The notes under the pieces were generated by a model, which was given only the letters and a program-made list of their open reading frames with translations, was not told the DNA's origin and did no database searches. DNA of 64,000 nucleotides from Cryptosporangium aurantiacum (lineage in GTDB: Bacteria; Actinomycetota; Actinomycetes; Mycobacteriales; Cryptosporangiaceae). The stretch spans positions 434,001 to 498,000 of the forward strand of contig NZ_FRCS01000006.1 of NCBI RefSeq assembly GCF_900143005.1. The letters run 5' to 3'. The position numbers and the translations under genes were made by a program. Below are positions 25,719-34,306 of this stretch, one piece after another; the stretch's first letter is position 1; every line of letters begins with the position of its first letter.

Positions 25719-26378
25719 GTGAGCACCGACGAGAACGCCGCGGAAGAGCTCCTGCGCGGCCCGGAGGGGCTGGGCCGGCGCGACATGCCCACCTCGTGGA
25801 CGCGGCGGCCGGGGATCGAACCAACGCCTGACTTCCTCGCGATGATCGATGCCCTGCGCGCCTTGCAGGACGACGTCACCGCTGCCGTCCCGCCGCCGGA
25901 CGTGCTGGTCGACACCACCAAGACGCTGAGCGAGCTCTCCGAACGGCTCCGCGCCTACGCGGCGCCCGAGCGCGACCAGCTCACCGGCCGCCTGATCACC
26001 GTGCCGGGACGTGGGCAGACGATGTCGCCGGTCCTGCACCTCGACGAGTGGAGCGAGCACCACGCGCGGGGCCACGTGACCTTCGGCCGCTTCTATCTCG
26101 GTGGCAACGGCGCCGTCCACGGGGGTGCGATTCCCCTGCTCTTCGACGAAATCCTCGGTCGCCTCGCCAACACCGGCGGACGCCGACCGTCACGCACGGC
26201 CTTCCTCCACGTCAATTACCGCAGCATTACGCCGATAGGCGTGGAATTGCAGATCGAGGGCCGGTTCGAGCGGGAAGAGGGGCGCAAGCGCTTCCTCACC
26301 GCCGAGCTACGGCACGGCGACACGCTGTGCGCGGACGCCGAAGGGCTGTTCGTTCAGCTCAAGCCCGGCCAACCGTGA
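25719..26378 (+). CDS. PaaI-type hotdog thioesterase
   Basis: 219 residues from GTG 25719 with GAGGAGG upstream. The hotdog core is in the C-terminal two thirds: GHVTFGRFYLGGNGAVHGGAIPLLFDEILG, with the NGAVHGG helix-cap typical of PaaI-like acyl-CoA thioesterases and the Asp/Glu of the central helix, then FLHVNYRSITPIG. The first 80 residues are an extra helical segment. It likely releases CoA from stalled acyl-CoA esters. It follows the amidohydrolase unit beyond a hairpin. Confidence 0.88.
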   Translation: MSTDENAAEELLRGPEGLGRRDMPTSWTRRPGIEPTPDFLAMIDALRALQDDVTAAVPPPDVLVDTTKTLSELSERLRAYAAPERDQLTGRLITVPGRGQTMSPVLHLDEWSEHHARGHVTFGRFYLGGNGAVHGGAIPLLFDEILGRLANTGGRRPSRTAFLHVNYRSITPIGVELQIEGRFEREEGRKRFLTAELRHGDTLCADAEGLFVQLKPGQP

Positions 26379-26450
26379 ATCGCATGTAGGACACGGTTTT
26401 CAGTACGAAACCCGCGTAGGTGGTTTCCTAACGCCTCTCAGCGTTTAATA

Positions 26451-26463
26451 GAGGATGCTCAAC
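26451..26463. promoter_or_regulatory. Left-block promoter motif
   Basis: GAGGATGCTCAAC, 64-76 bases before the oxidoreductase start at 26527. TTTAAT at 26444-26449 just ahead could be a -10 element, which would place the motif at the start of transcription. Confidence 0.45.
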
Positions 26464-26526
26464 TGTTGACCCGCCGGTTGCACTGCGGCAACATGCCCCT
26501 CAGTGATGGGCTAAAGGGAGGCAACA

Positions 26527-27660
26527 ATGCGAGTTGGCATGATCGGCGCCGGAATGTTCGGCGACTCGTCCATCGCCCGTTTCCACGACGCCGGCGCCGA
26601 GGTCGTGAGCGTGTGCGACGTCGTTCCCGATCGAGCGCGGGCGTCCGCCGAGAAGTACGGCATCGCGCACTTCTCCGACAAGGTGAGTGAGCTCCTCGCG
26701 CGAGACGACATCGACCTGGTGCACGTCGCCGTTCCGCCGAACCACCTGTACGAGGTCGTGTCCGCGACGATTGCGGCGGGAAAGAACGTCCTCTCTGAGA
26801 AGCCACTGACGACCAGCGCTCAGGACGCGCGCAAGCTCTTCGAGGAAGCGACTGCCGCGGGCGTCGTCCACGCGGTCGACCACGAGATGCGCTACGACCC
26901 GCTGCACTGCCACGTCCGCAACCTCGTTCGCGAGGGCTTCATCGGGCGTCCACGGGTCTTCAGCGTCCGCGACTTCCAGCGGTACGCGCGGGATCAGCGT
27001 TACCCGACCTACTACGCCACCTGGACGGCCTTCCGGGAGGCCGGCGGCGGTGTCGGGCAGCAGCATCTCTCGCACACGCTCGACCTCGCGCAGAGCATCG
27101 TCGGATGGCTGAAGCCGGAAACGGCCGTGGGGCACTCGGTGACCTACATGCACCAGCGGCCGGTGCTCGATCCCTCGGTCACCCCGGTCGCGCTGTTCGG
27201 ACTCGGCGATCAGGCCCCGACGACGGGCCTCGCCGACGTGAACGGCGACGATGTAGCGACGGTCAGCGGCCTCACGTCGACCGGCGTCGTCCTTCACGTG
27301 GTCTCCGGCTGGACGGTGCACCACCCCACCGGGCTGACCTGGGAGCTCTACGGCGACGAGGGGACCCTCACCCTCAACTCGGCCGGCGAGCTCTACGGCG
27401 CCAGGCACGATCAGGAGGTCCAGCGGATCGTCGCCCCGCCGGAACTGGCGCTCCCCCACGGTCCTTCGCTGCTCGAACAGTCCGGCCTGGGCGTGCTCGA
27501 GGGCCAGTGCGTGGGATTCATGTTCGAGGCACTGGCGCAGAACCTCGCCCGGACAACTTCTGGCGCGTCCACCGAGCACGTCTACTGCACGTTCGACGAG
27601 GCCCTGGTGACCCGGACCGTTCTCGACAGTCTGGCGCAGTCCGTCATCACCGGCGAGTAG
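26527..27660 (+). CDS. Gfo/Idh/MocA family oxidoreductase
   Basis: 377 residues, ATG 26527 with GGGAGG six bases upstream. N-terminal Rossmann fold (VGMIGAGMFGDSS, then VVSVCDV), the family EKP motif in LSEKPLTT near residue 93, and a C-terminal alpha/beta domain with QQHLSHTLDLA supplying the conserved His. It oxidises or reduces a hydroxyl/keto group with a tightly held NAD(P). Members act on sugars, cyclitols and related rings. Last left-block gene, followed by a long palindromic terminator. Confidence 0.88.
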   Translation: MRVGMIGAGMFGDSSIARFHDAGAEVVSVCDVVPDRARASAEKYGIAHFSDKVSELLARDDIDLVHVAVPPNHLYEVVSATIAAGKNVLSEKPLTTSAQDARKLFEEATAAGVVHAVDHEMRYDPLHCHVRNLVREGFIGRPRVFSVRDFQRYARDQRYPTYYATWTAFREAGGGVGQQHLSHTLDLAQSIVGWLKPETAVGHSVTYMHQRPVLDPSVTPVALFGLGDQAPTTGLADVNGDDVATVSGLTSTGVVLHVVSGWTVHHPTGLTWELYGDEGTLTLNSAGELYGARHDQEVQRIVAPPELALPHGPSLLEQSGLGVLEGQCVGFMFEALAQNLARTTSGASTEHVYCTFDEALVTRTVLDSLAQSVITGE

Positions 27661-27672
27661 TTCTCCGGAGCC

Positions 27673-27720
27673 ACGCAGGGCTGATCCCGGTCGCGATCGC
27701 GACCGGGATCAGCCCTGCGT
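27673..27720 (+). terminator. Long perfect-palindrome terminator
   Basis: 48 bases forming a perfect 24-bp inverted repeat with no loop bases (centre GCGA/TCGC), starting 12 bases after the oxidoreductase stop. Marks the right end of the left block. Confidence 0.75.
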
Positions 27721-27760
27721 GCCGAGCGCTCGCAGGCCCAGGGAACAGTAGAAACATCCC

Positions 27761-27824
27761 GTCCTATTAGGACCGAATAGCCACTTTGGCCCCGCTGGAC
27801 ACGCTGAGGGCTCGTCTATAGGGT
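27761..27824 (+). promoter_or_regulatory. Permease promoter region with its own palindrome
   Basis: GTCCTATTAGGAC at 27761-27773 is a 5-bp inverted repeat around TAT/ATT and is followed by CGAATAG, giving an overlapping CTATT-N7-AATAG repeat. TATAGG at 27818 may be a -10 element. Neither block motif is present here, so the permease appears to be regulated separately. Confidence 0.35.
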
Positions 27825-27900
27825 GCACCCAATTCCTGCCGCGCTGCGGGCTGTTCCGCCGGCAGCGCGTCCTCTCACCGCAGTCGGGAGCCGCATCCTC

Positions 27901-29454
27901 ATGCGCGAGCACTCCAGCCAAAGATCGCCGAGCCGCCCATACCCCGCACCTACGTATTCCGCCCCACCGGCGCAATCCTCCGGGGGGCGAGTACCGAAGA
28001 CACGGATCGGGCTGCGCTCGCTGGTCCTCCTACTCGTGGTGACGCAAGGCCCGCTCAGCTTCATCTGGGTCGCGATGCCGGCCATCTACCAATACAGCGG
28101 TACGGTCGCGACCCCACTCGTCGTCGGAATCGCGGGGCTGGCGCTCATCGCCTACTCGATCGGCTACGCCGGAATGGCGCAGCGGATCAAGCATCCGGGT
28201 GGTGTCTACGCGTTCGTCGCCCAGGGGCTGAGCCCGGCGGCCGGCCTGGCCTCCGCAGCCCTCGCCCTCACCGTCTACGTGCTCTTCGGTGCGGCCACCA
28301 CGGTTGCCCTGGCAGGGAGCATGTCCGGCCTGTTGGACAGCGTCTTCGGCCTCGACCTCCCGGTCGAGGCCGCCGTCGTTCTCGGCACGGCGATGATCTT
28401 CGCGACGGCGTGCCTTCGTCTGCGCGTGTTCCTGTGGACGATCGTGTGCGCCGGCGCCATCGAAGCGCTCACGATTCTCGTGCTGGACTTCTCGGCGCTC
28501 GGCAATCCGGCCGACGGAAAGGTCTCCTTCGAATCCCTGGACCCCGCCTGGCTGCTGTCCGGCTCGTTCGCGCTCGCCCTGAGCCTCTGCCTGACCTCGA
28601 CGCTCGGCATCGAGACCGCCGCCAACTACGCGGACGATGTCCGCCAACCCCGGCGGACGATCCCCCGCGCCGTCATGATCGCCTACACGACGACCACGAT
28701 CATGCTCACGTTCAGCGGCTGGGCCGTGAGCGTCGCGGCCGGCTCGGAGAACACCGTGGCCCTCGCGTCGGGGGGTCTGCAGTCGTTGACCGAGAGCGGC
28801 GGCGGCCAGGCCTTCATCCTCGCCGTGCTCTCCGCCGTGGTCGGCGCCGACCAGATCGCGCTGACGGTGAAGCTGATCACCGCAGCGCTCGTCCTCAGCT
28901 CGCTGGTCGCCGCCGTCCTGATCGCGGGCGCGGTGGTCCGGATCCTGGCCGGGCTGGCTCAGGACGGCGTGCTGCCGCCGACCTTCGGCGTCGGTGCGGA
29001 CGGGCGGCCCCGGAAGAGCATGGCCCTCGCGGTCAGCGTCGTGACCGGGCTCATCGCGCTCGTCGCCGCAGCCCCGGACACACCGACCGGCACGGTCTTC
29101 ATCGGAATCACGTCCGGTGTCGGCGTCACCTGCCTCATCGCGATCAGCTCGCTGGCGACGATCGCCTGGTTCCTTCGGAGCTCGGACGAGGATTCGGGCT
29201 TCCTGGGCTGGGAGGGTCGCGTGGTCGCGGCCGGCTTCGCCCTGGTCACGATGGGATTCGTCGCGGTGTTCGCCACGTATCGGCTCCCCGGCCTGATGCC
29301 GGTGGGAGACTTCTACGGATGGGCACTCCCGCTCGTCCTTGGCGGCTCGTTCGCTTGCGGCCTCATCGTCGCAGCAGTGCTGAAGTCCCGCGACCCCCGT
29401 GCGATCGCCCAGGTCGGACGTAGCAGCGACCCCGAGGAATCCCCCCTCGGCTGA
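27901..29454 (+). CDS. APC superfamily permease
   Basis: 517 residues from ATG 27901 (GGGAG ten bases upstream); an in-frame GTG at 27823 would add 26 residues. A polar N-terminal tail of about 40 residues is followed by roughly twelve hydrophobic segments, with the APC-type first helix SLVLLLVVTQGPLSFIWVAMPAIYQYSG split here by a Gly-Pro break. DVRQPRRTIPRAV after the sixth helix is the typical amino-acid/polyamine permease loop. Probably imports an organic anion or amino-acid-like substrate with H+. It stands alone between two terminators. Confidence 0.88.
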   Translation: MREHSSQRSPSRPYPAPTYSAPPAQSSGGRVPKTRIGLRSLVLLLVVTQGPLSFIWVAMPAIYQYSGTVATPLVVGIAGLALIAYSIGYAGMAQRIKHPGGVYAFVAQGLSPAAGLASAALALTVYVLFGAATTVALAGSMSGLLDSVFGLDLPVEAAVVLGTAMIFATACLRLRVFLWTIVCAGAIEALTILVLDFSALGNPADGKVSFESLDPAWLLSGSFALALSLCLTSTLGIETAANYADDVRQPRRTIPRAVMIAYTTTTIMLTFSGWAVSVAAGSENTVALASGGLQSLTESGGGQAFILAVLSAVVGADQIALTVKLITAALVLSSLVAAVLIAGAVVRILAGLAQDGVLPPTFGVGADGRPRKSMALAVSVVTGLIALVAAAPDTPTGTVFIGITSGVGVTCLIAISSLATIAWFLRSSDEDSGFLGWEGRVVAAGFALVTMGFVAVFATYRLPGLMPVGDFYGWALPLVLGGSFACGLIVAAVLKSRDPRAIAQVGRSSDPEESPLG

Positions 29455-29460
29455 CCTGAA

Positions 29461-29507
29461 CGCGAAAAGGCGGGCCGCCGGATTTGTCCGGCGGCCCGCC
29501 TTTCGCG
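29461..29507. terminator. Bidirectional hairpin terminator
   Basis: Stem of about 21 bp (CGCGAAA, one bulged A, GGCGGGCCGCCGGA) with a TTTG loop, between the permease stop (29454) and the end of the opposing aldehyde dehydrogenase gene (29514). Confidence 0.8.
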
Positions 29508-29513
29508 TGCGAA

Positions 29514-30965
29514 TCAGACCTTGATGCCGATCGCGCGGACCCGCAGGAACTCGTAGAGCCCGTCGCGGCCGCCCTCCTTGCCCAGTCCCGACAGCCCGAA
29601 GCCCCCGAAGGGACGCGACACTTCCAGGGCGTTGGCGTTGTTGATGATCGTCTGACCCGCGTCGAGCTCCGCTGCGACCTTCAGCGCGCGGTTGAGGTTG
29701 GTGGTCTGGATGTACGAGCTCAGGCCGTACCGGGTCTTGTTCGCGATCGCGACCGCCTCCTCGTCCGTGGAGAAGCGGAACAGACAGAGCACGGGCCCGA
29801 AGACCTCGTTCTGCGCGATCTCGCTGTCCGGATCCACATCGGTCAGCACGGTCGGCTCGACATAGTAGCCGGGCCGATCGAGGCGACGGCCGCCGGTCAG
29901 GACGGTGGCGCCCTGTTCCTTGGCCCGCTCCACCATGCCGACGATCCGCTCGACGGCGGCCTCGTTGATCACCGGACCGAAGACCACCCCTGGCTCGAGC
30001 GGGTCGCCGGGCACGATGCTCTCGGCGATCCGCTTCACCCGCTCCACCACCTCGTCGTAGACGGAGTCCTCGATCAGCATCCGCGTCGGGAACGCGCATC
30101 CCTGTCCGGACAGCACGATGAGGGAGAACTGCGTCCCGTGCTGGCAGGCGGCATCGAGGTCGGCGTCCGCAAAGATGATCTGCGCCGACTTTCCGCCCAG
30201 TTCGAGCACGGCCGGCTTCATGTCCGGAGCACAGCCCTGGAGGATCTTCGTCGCGGTCGCCGGGCCCCCGGTGAACGTGACTTTTTTGACCAGCGGGTGA
30301 CCGACCAGCTGAGCGCCCGCCTCGGCGGTGCCGGGAAGAATGTTGACGACGCCGGCCGGAATCCCGGCCTGCTCCACGAGGTCCATGAAGAGTTCGCCGG
30401 CGAACGGGGTCAGCTCCGAGGGCTTGACCACCACGGTGTTCCCCGCCGCGAGAGCCGCCGGGATCTTCATGGCGAGCGAGATGAGAGGCCCGTTCCACGT
30501 GATGATGATCGCCACCACGCCGTACGGCTGAGCGACCGTGTAGCCCAGCTCGCCCAGGTCCTCCGGCTTGCCGGTGAGCTCACCGGTGATCTTGTCGGCC
30601 CAACCGGCGTAATAACGGGTCCACTCCGCGGCTAACAGCGGGCTGCCCGCGGCGATGGCTAGGGGCGTGCCGTTGTCGAGAGCGCCGAGGCGGGCGAACT
30701 CCTCGGCATTGGCCTCGATCAGGTCCGCGAGCTTTTGCAGCAGACGGCGGCGCTCCGCCGGCGGCGTCTTGCGCCACGTCAGGAACGCCTCGTGCGCCTT
30801 CGTGACGGCGAGGTCGATCTCCTGCTTGTCGGCCAGCGGAATCCGGGCGTTGACCTCACCGGTCGCGGGGTAGATGTGGTCGTACGTTCCTCCGGAGCCC
30901 GCCTTGAGCTTCTCGCCATTGATCCTCAGGTGGACCGTCGGCGGGGTGGGGTCGACGTCGGACAT
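29514..30965 (-). CDS. Aldehyde dehydrogenase
   Basis: 483 residues from ATG 30965 (GGGAGG four bases upstream). NAD-binding PYGVVAIIITWNGPL, catalytic Glu in LELGGKSAQ near residue 250, catalytic Cys in SGQGCAFPTR near 285, and ALDH C-terminal PFGGFGLSGLGKEGG. Oxidises an aldehyde to the acid, which a CoA ligase can then activate. Last gene of the 35978-29514 operon, 50 bases after the ACAD gene. One of three ALDHs in the right block. Confidence 0.93.
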   Translation of the reverse strand: MSDVDPTPPTVHLRINGEKLKAGSGGTYDHIYPATGEVNARIPLADKQEIDLAVTKAHEAFLTWRKTPPAERRRLLQKLADLIEANAEEFARLGALDNGTPLAIAAGSPLLAAEWTRYYAGWADKITGELTGKPEDLGELGYTVAQPYGVVAIIITWNGPLISLAMKIPAALAAGNTVVVKPSELTPFAGELFMDLVEQAGIPAGVVNILPGTAEAGAQLVGHPLVKKVTFTGGPATATKILQGCAPDMKPAVLELGGKSAQIIFADADLDAACQHGTQFSLIVLSGQGCAFPTRMLIEDSVYDEVVERVKRIAESIVPGDPLEPGVVFGPVINEAAVERIVGMVERAKEQGATVLTGGRRLDRPGYYVEPTVLTDVDPDSEIAQNEVFGPVLCLFRFSTDEEAVAIANKTRYGLSSYIQTTNLNRALKVAAELDAGQTIINNANALEVSRPFGGFGLSGLGKEGGRDGLYEFLRVRAIGIKV

Positions 30966-31015
30966 CGTGCCTCCCTGTGGGATTGCGTACAACGTGGCGT
31001 GGCCGCCGATCGAGG

Positions 31016-32164
31016 TCAGAGACCGAGATCGCGCCCGATAACTTCCTTCATGATTTCGGTCGTTCCGCCGTAGATGCGGGTGATCCGGGCGTCGGCATAG
31101 GCCCGCGTGATCGCGTACTCCGACATGAACCCGTACCCGCCGTGCAGCTGAACCCCGAGGTCCACCGCACGCCCCTGCAGTTCGGTGCACCACCACTTCG
31201 CCTTCGCCGCGTCCACGGCCGTCAGCTCACCGACGTTGAGGGCCCTGATGCAGTCGTCGACGTAGTGCCGCGCGATGTCGACCTCGGTGTCCAGCTCGGC
31301 CAGTTTGAAGCGGCTGTTCTGGAAGGCGCCGATCGACTGGCCGAACGCTTTCCGGGACTTCACGTACTCCAACGTCCAGCCGAGCGCAGCCGCGGCGCTC
31401 GCGACCCCGGCCACGGCGATCCCCAACCGCTCCTGCGGCAACCGGTCGACGAGATGGGCGAACGCGCGGCCTTCCTGGCCGAGCAGGTTCGCCACCGGCA
31501 CCCGGACGTCGGTGAACGACAACTCTGCCGTGTCCTGCGCGTGCTGTCCCAGCTTGTCGAGGTTGCGGCCGCGCTCGAAGCCGGGCATACCGCGCTCGAG
31601 GACGAGCAGACTCATTCCCTTGTGGCGCTGGGACGGGTCGGTTTTCACGGCCACGACGATCAGGTCGGCGTTGATGCCGTTGGTGATGAACGTCTTCGCG
31701 CCGTTGACGACGTAGTGATCGCCGTCCCGGCGGGCCGTGGTGCTGATCGAGGCGAGGTCGGAGCCGGCACCGGGTTCGGTCATCGCGATGGCGGTGATCA
31801 GCTCACCGGCAGCGATCCCCGGCAGCCAGCGCTGTTTCTGTTCCGGCGTGGCGAGGTCGAGGAAGTACGGCAGGCAGACATCGTTGACCAGCGTCAACCC
31901 GTTCCCGGACCCGGCAACACCGGCCGCGCAGATCTCCTCGACGAGCACGGCGTTGAACCGGAAGTCGGCCACGCCCGAGCCGCCGTACTCCTCCGGGATC
32001 GCCCACCCGATCAGGCCCTGTGCGGCCGCGGCGGCGAACAGCTCACGCGGCACGATCCCGGCGGTGTTCCACTCGGCATCGTTCGGAGTGATCTCCTTGG
32101 CGACGAACGCGCGCACGGTGTCCCGGTACGCGTCGTGGTCCGCTTCGTAGAGTGACCGGCGCAT
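31016..32164 (-). CDS. Acyl-CoA dehydrogenase
   Basis: 382 residues from ATG 32164 with GGGAGG upstream. A classical single-chain ACAD: IPEEYGGSG, AMTEPGAGSDLASI, GAKTFITNGINAD, RKAFGQSIGAFQNSRFKLAEL, QLHGGYGFMSEY and RIYGGTTEIMKEVIGRDLGL. Unlike the two-gene enzymes it has all usual motifs in one chain, although the SCAD-type catalytic Glu position (YEGT) is YGGT, so the base is probably elsewhere, as in isovaleryl-CoA dehydrogenase. Ten bases after the MaoC-type gene in the same operon. Confidence 0.93.
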   Translation of the reverse strand: MRRSLYEADHDAYRDTVRAFVAKEITPNDAEWNTAGIVPRELFAAAAAQGLIGWAIPEEYGGSGVADFRFNAVLVEEICAAGVAGSGNGLTLVNDVCLPYFLDLATPEQKQRWLPGIAAGELITAIAMTEPGAGSDLASISTTARRDGDHYVVNGAKTFITNGINADLIVVAVKTDPSQRHKGMSLLVLERGMPGFERGRNLDKLGQHAQDTAELSFTDVRVPVANLLGQEGRAFAHLVDRLPQERLGIAVAGVASAAAALGWTLEYVKSRKAFGQSIGAFQNSRFKLAELDTEVDIARHYVDDCIRALNVGELTAVDAAKAKWWCTELQGRAVDLGVQLHGGYGFMSEYAITRAYADARITRIYGGTTEIMKEVIGRDLGL

Positions 32165-32174
32165 GTTTTCCTCC

Positions 32175-33434
32175 CTACTGGACCGCGTACTTGTCCAGTT
32201 CGTGCGCCACCATGCCGTCCAGGTCGTCCGCCGGGGGTGTCGGCAGGGCGACCGGCGCGCTCCGGGTGGGCAGCAGGACGACGGCGGTTCCGGGCGTGGT
32301 GATCTCGCCACGCTGGTTCTCGCAGCGCACTTCCAGGTGCACCTCGTTGCGGCCGTCGACCTGCCGCTTGTCCACCACGGCGCCACGCACCCAGGTGGTG
32401 TCACCGCTGTAGTTGAACTTCCGGTGCTCGCACCGGAGCGTGAACAGCCAGCCGTCGTCGCCCATCCAGTCGGTCAGGGCGTGACAGAGCCAGGTCTCCC
32501 GCATGCCCCCGTAGTCGTACGGGTACGGCAACCCCAACTCGCGAGCGCGCTCGGGCTCCCAGTGCAGCCGCTGAACCGTGTCCGGAATGTTCAGCTGGTT
32601 CGGTGGGTAGAGCCCTGGCGCTTTCCGGCGGACGTTGTACGCCAACCGGAACGCCCCCGGAGGAGTGAGCTGCATGCCCCAGCCCAGGTGCCACACCACC
32701 ACGTCGCTGATCACCAGCGGGCCCTTGGCACGCGGCTGGATCTCGTCGCCGATCGCCACGTCCTCCCAGTAGCGCGGCTCGGCGCCGCGCCGGGTCTCCG
32801 CCGCGTACGCGGCGTCGATCTCGGCGAGTTGCTCCGGCGAGTACGGCTCGATGACCACCTTCTCCTTGGCACGCTTCTGCGACGTGTGCCGCTCGGCGTT
32901 GATCCAGGTCCCCCGGCGAACGCCATGGATCTGGCCCTCGCCGTTGGCGTAGATGTAGTCGAGCGTGACGTGCGCCGTGCGGCCGCCGAAGCGCGAGGTC
33001 TTGGGCTGCACGCCGACCTGGGTGGCCAGCACCTTGCAGCGGTCACCGAGCTGGAGCGGCCGGTACCACTCGTACTCCATGACCGCTTGGTAGGAGCCCA
33101 ACCCGGCGAACGGGTCGCCCTTCAGCAGCACCTTCGTGTCGGCGTCCGGTTTCGGCGCCGCGTCCTCACCCATCGTGTAGTGGAACGTCGGCGGCGCGAT
33201 CAGCCGGCCCCAGCGCGTCCCGGCCGCATAGTCCGGGTCGCAGTACAGCGGGTTGTCGTCGCCGTAGCCGTAGGCGAAGTGCCGGACGCCGTCCCAGGTG
33301 ACCTCGTAGTTGTGCGGCGGGTTGCGCTGCGGCTGCGACACGCCGAGCCGTTTCCGCGACCGCTCGAACGCCGCCTCGGTCAGGACACCGAACTGCTCGC
33401 CCGACGACGTGGGCCGGGACTCAGTGGATGTCAC
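32175..33434 (-). CDS. MaoC / FAS1-like dehydratase domain protein (double hotdog)
   Basis: 419 residues from GTG 33434, 6 bases after the crotonase stop. Two hotdog domains: N-terminal with YGYGDDNPLYCDPDYA (about residues 55-70), C-terminal from about 225 onward with ISDVVVWHLGW and WLCHALTDWMG. In hydratase-2 enzymes the signature is GDxNPLH with catalytic Asp and His. Here Asp and Asn are kept but the His is Tyr, as often in FAS1-like dehydratases. Predicted to hydrate an enoyl-CoA or dehydrate the 3-hydroxy form. The ribosome site is weak. Confidence 0.85.
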   Translation of the reverse strand: MTSTESRPTSSGEQFGVLTEAAFERSRKRLGVSQPQRNPPHNYEVTWDGVRHFAYGYGDDNPLYCDPDYAAGTRWGRLIAPPTFHYTMGEDAAPKPDADTKVLLKGDPFAGLGSYQAVMEYEWYRPLQLGDRCKVLATQVGVQPKTSRFGGRTAHVTLDYIYANGEGQIHGVRRGTWINAERHTSQKRAKEKVVIEPYSPEQLAEIDAAYAAETRRGAEPRYWEDVAIGDEIQPRAKGPLVISDVVVWHLGWGMQLTPPGAFRLAYNVRRKAPGLYPPNQLNIPDTVQRLHWEPERARELGLPYPYDYGGMRETWLCHALTDWMGDDGWLFTLRCEHRKFNYSGDTTWVRGAVVDKRQVDGRNEVHLEVRCENQRGEITTPGTAVVLLPTRSAPVALPTPPADDLDGMVAHELDKYAVQ

Positions 33435-33440
33435 GAGCGT

Positions 33441-34205
33441 CTACCGTCCTTTCCATACCGGCTTGCGCTTCTCGGCGAACGCCGTGGCGCCCTCGCGAGC
33501 GTCGTCACTGACGAGCACCGGTGCGATCAGGTCGTCCTGCTCCCGCCAGCCCTGGTCGAACGTCCAGTCGGCGCTCCCCCGAGCGATCGCCTTGGTCGCG
33601 GCCATGGCCAGCGGACCGTTCTCCGCCATCCGCGCGGCAAGCTCGAGTGCGACGCCGAGCGCGCCCCCTTCGGGCGTCAGCCGGTTGACCAGTCCGACCT
33701 CGGCGGCCCTGGGCGCCGAGATCGGATCGCCCACCAGGAGCATCTCGAGCGCGAGCGCGCGCGGCATCCGGCCCGGAAGGAGCAGGGCCGCCCCGCCACC
33801 CGCGACCAGCGCCCGCTTGACCTCGGGCACGCCGAAGCGGGCCGTCTCGGCGGCGACGACGAGGTCACAGGCCAACAGCAACTCGAAGCCGCCGGCCAAC
33901 GCCCAGCCTTCGACCGCGCCGATCAGCGGCTTGCGCGGCGGGGTCTCGGTGATCCCGCACAGCCCTCGACCTTTGATGTGCGGGGTCTCCCCCCGCACGT
34001 AGGCCTTGAGATCCATACCGGCGGAGAACACGCCGCCCGCACCCGTCAGCACGCCGACCCGGAGGTCGTCGAGCTCGTCGAGCTCATCGGCGGCGGCCGC
34101 CAAACCCTCGGCGACGGCACGGTTGAGGGCGTTCTTCGCCTCCGGCCGGTTGATCGTCATGACCAGTACGCCGTCGCGCCGGTCGATCAGTAACTCGTCC
34201 GCCAC
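33441..34205 (-). CDS. Enoyl-CoA hydratase/isomerase (crotonase)
   Basis: 254 residues from GTG 34205 with GAGGAG five bases upstream. Oxyanion-hole regions FSAGMDLKAY and GWALAGGFELLLACD; both catalytic Glu positions are filled (GGFEL and FGVPEV), so it should be a working syn-hydratase. C-terminus AFAEKRKPVWKGR is the usual trimer-forming helix of EchA-type proteins. Upstream gap to the next crotonase is 101 bases. Confidence 0.93.
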   Translation of the reverse strand: MADELLIDRRDGVLVMTINRPEAKNALNRAVAEGLAAAADELDELDDLRVGVLTGAGGVFSAGMDLKAYVRGETPHIKGRGLCGITETPPRKPLIGAVEGWALAGGFELLLACDLVVAAETARFGVPEVKRALVAGGGAALLLPGRMPRALALEMLLVGDPISAPRAAEVGLVNRLTPEGGALGVALELAARMAENGPLAMAATKAIARGSADWTFDQGWREQDDLIAPVLVSDDAREGATAFAEKRKPVWKGR

Positions 34206-34306
34206 CGGGACTCCTCTTCTCGTGCGGGTCGGACACTTCGATGCGGCTCGTGCGCGCCGGTGGTTCGCCGGGCAGGGACCCCGGCGGCGGCCCCCAGCGG
34301 CGCCGG

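Noticed and set aside
27673-27720. The 48-base perfect palindrome as a regulatory operator or attachment site.
   Set aside because: It starts 12 bases after a stop codon and matches the placement of the other hairpins in the window, so a terminator is the simpler reading.
28030-30498. An 822-codon open frame on the minus strand.
   Set aside because: Antisense to the permease and out of frame with the aldehyde dehydrogenase; composition is Arg/Gly/Asp repeats without a fold.
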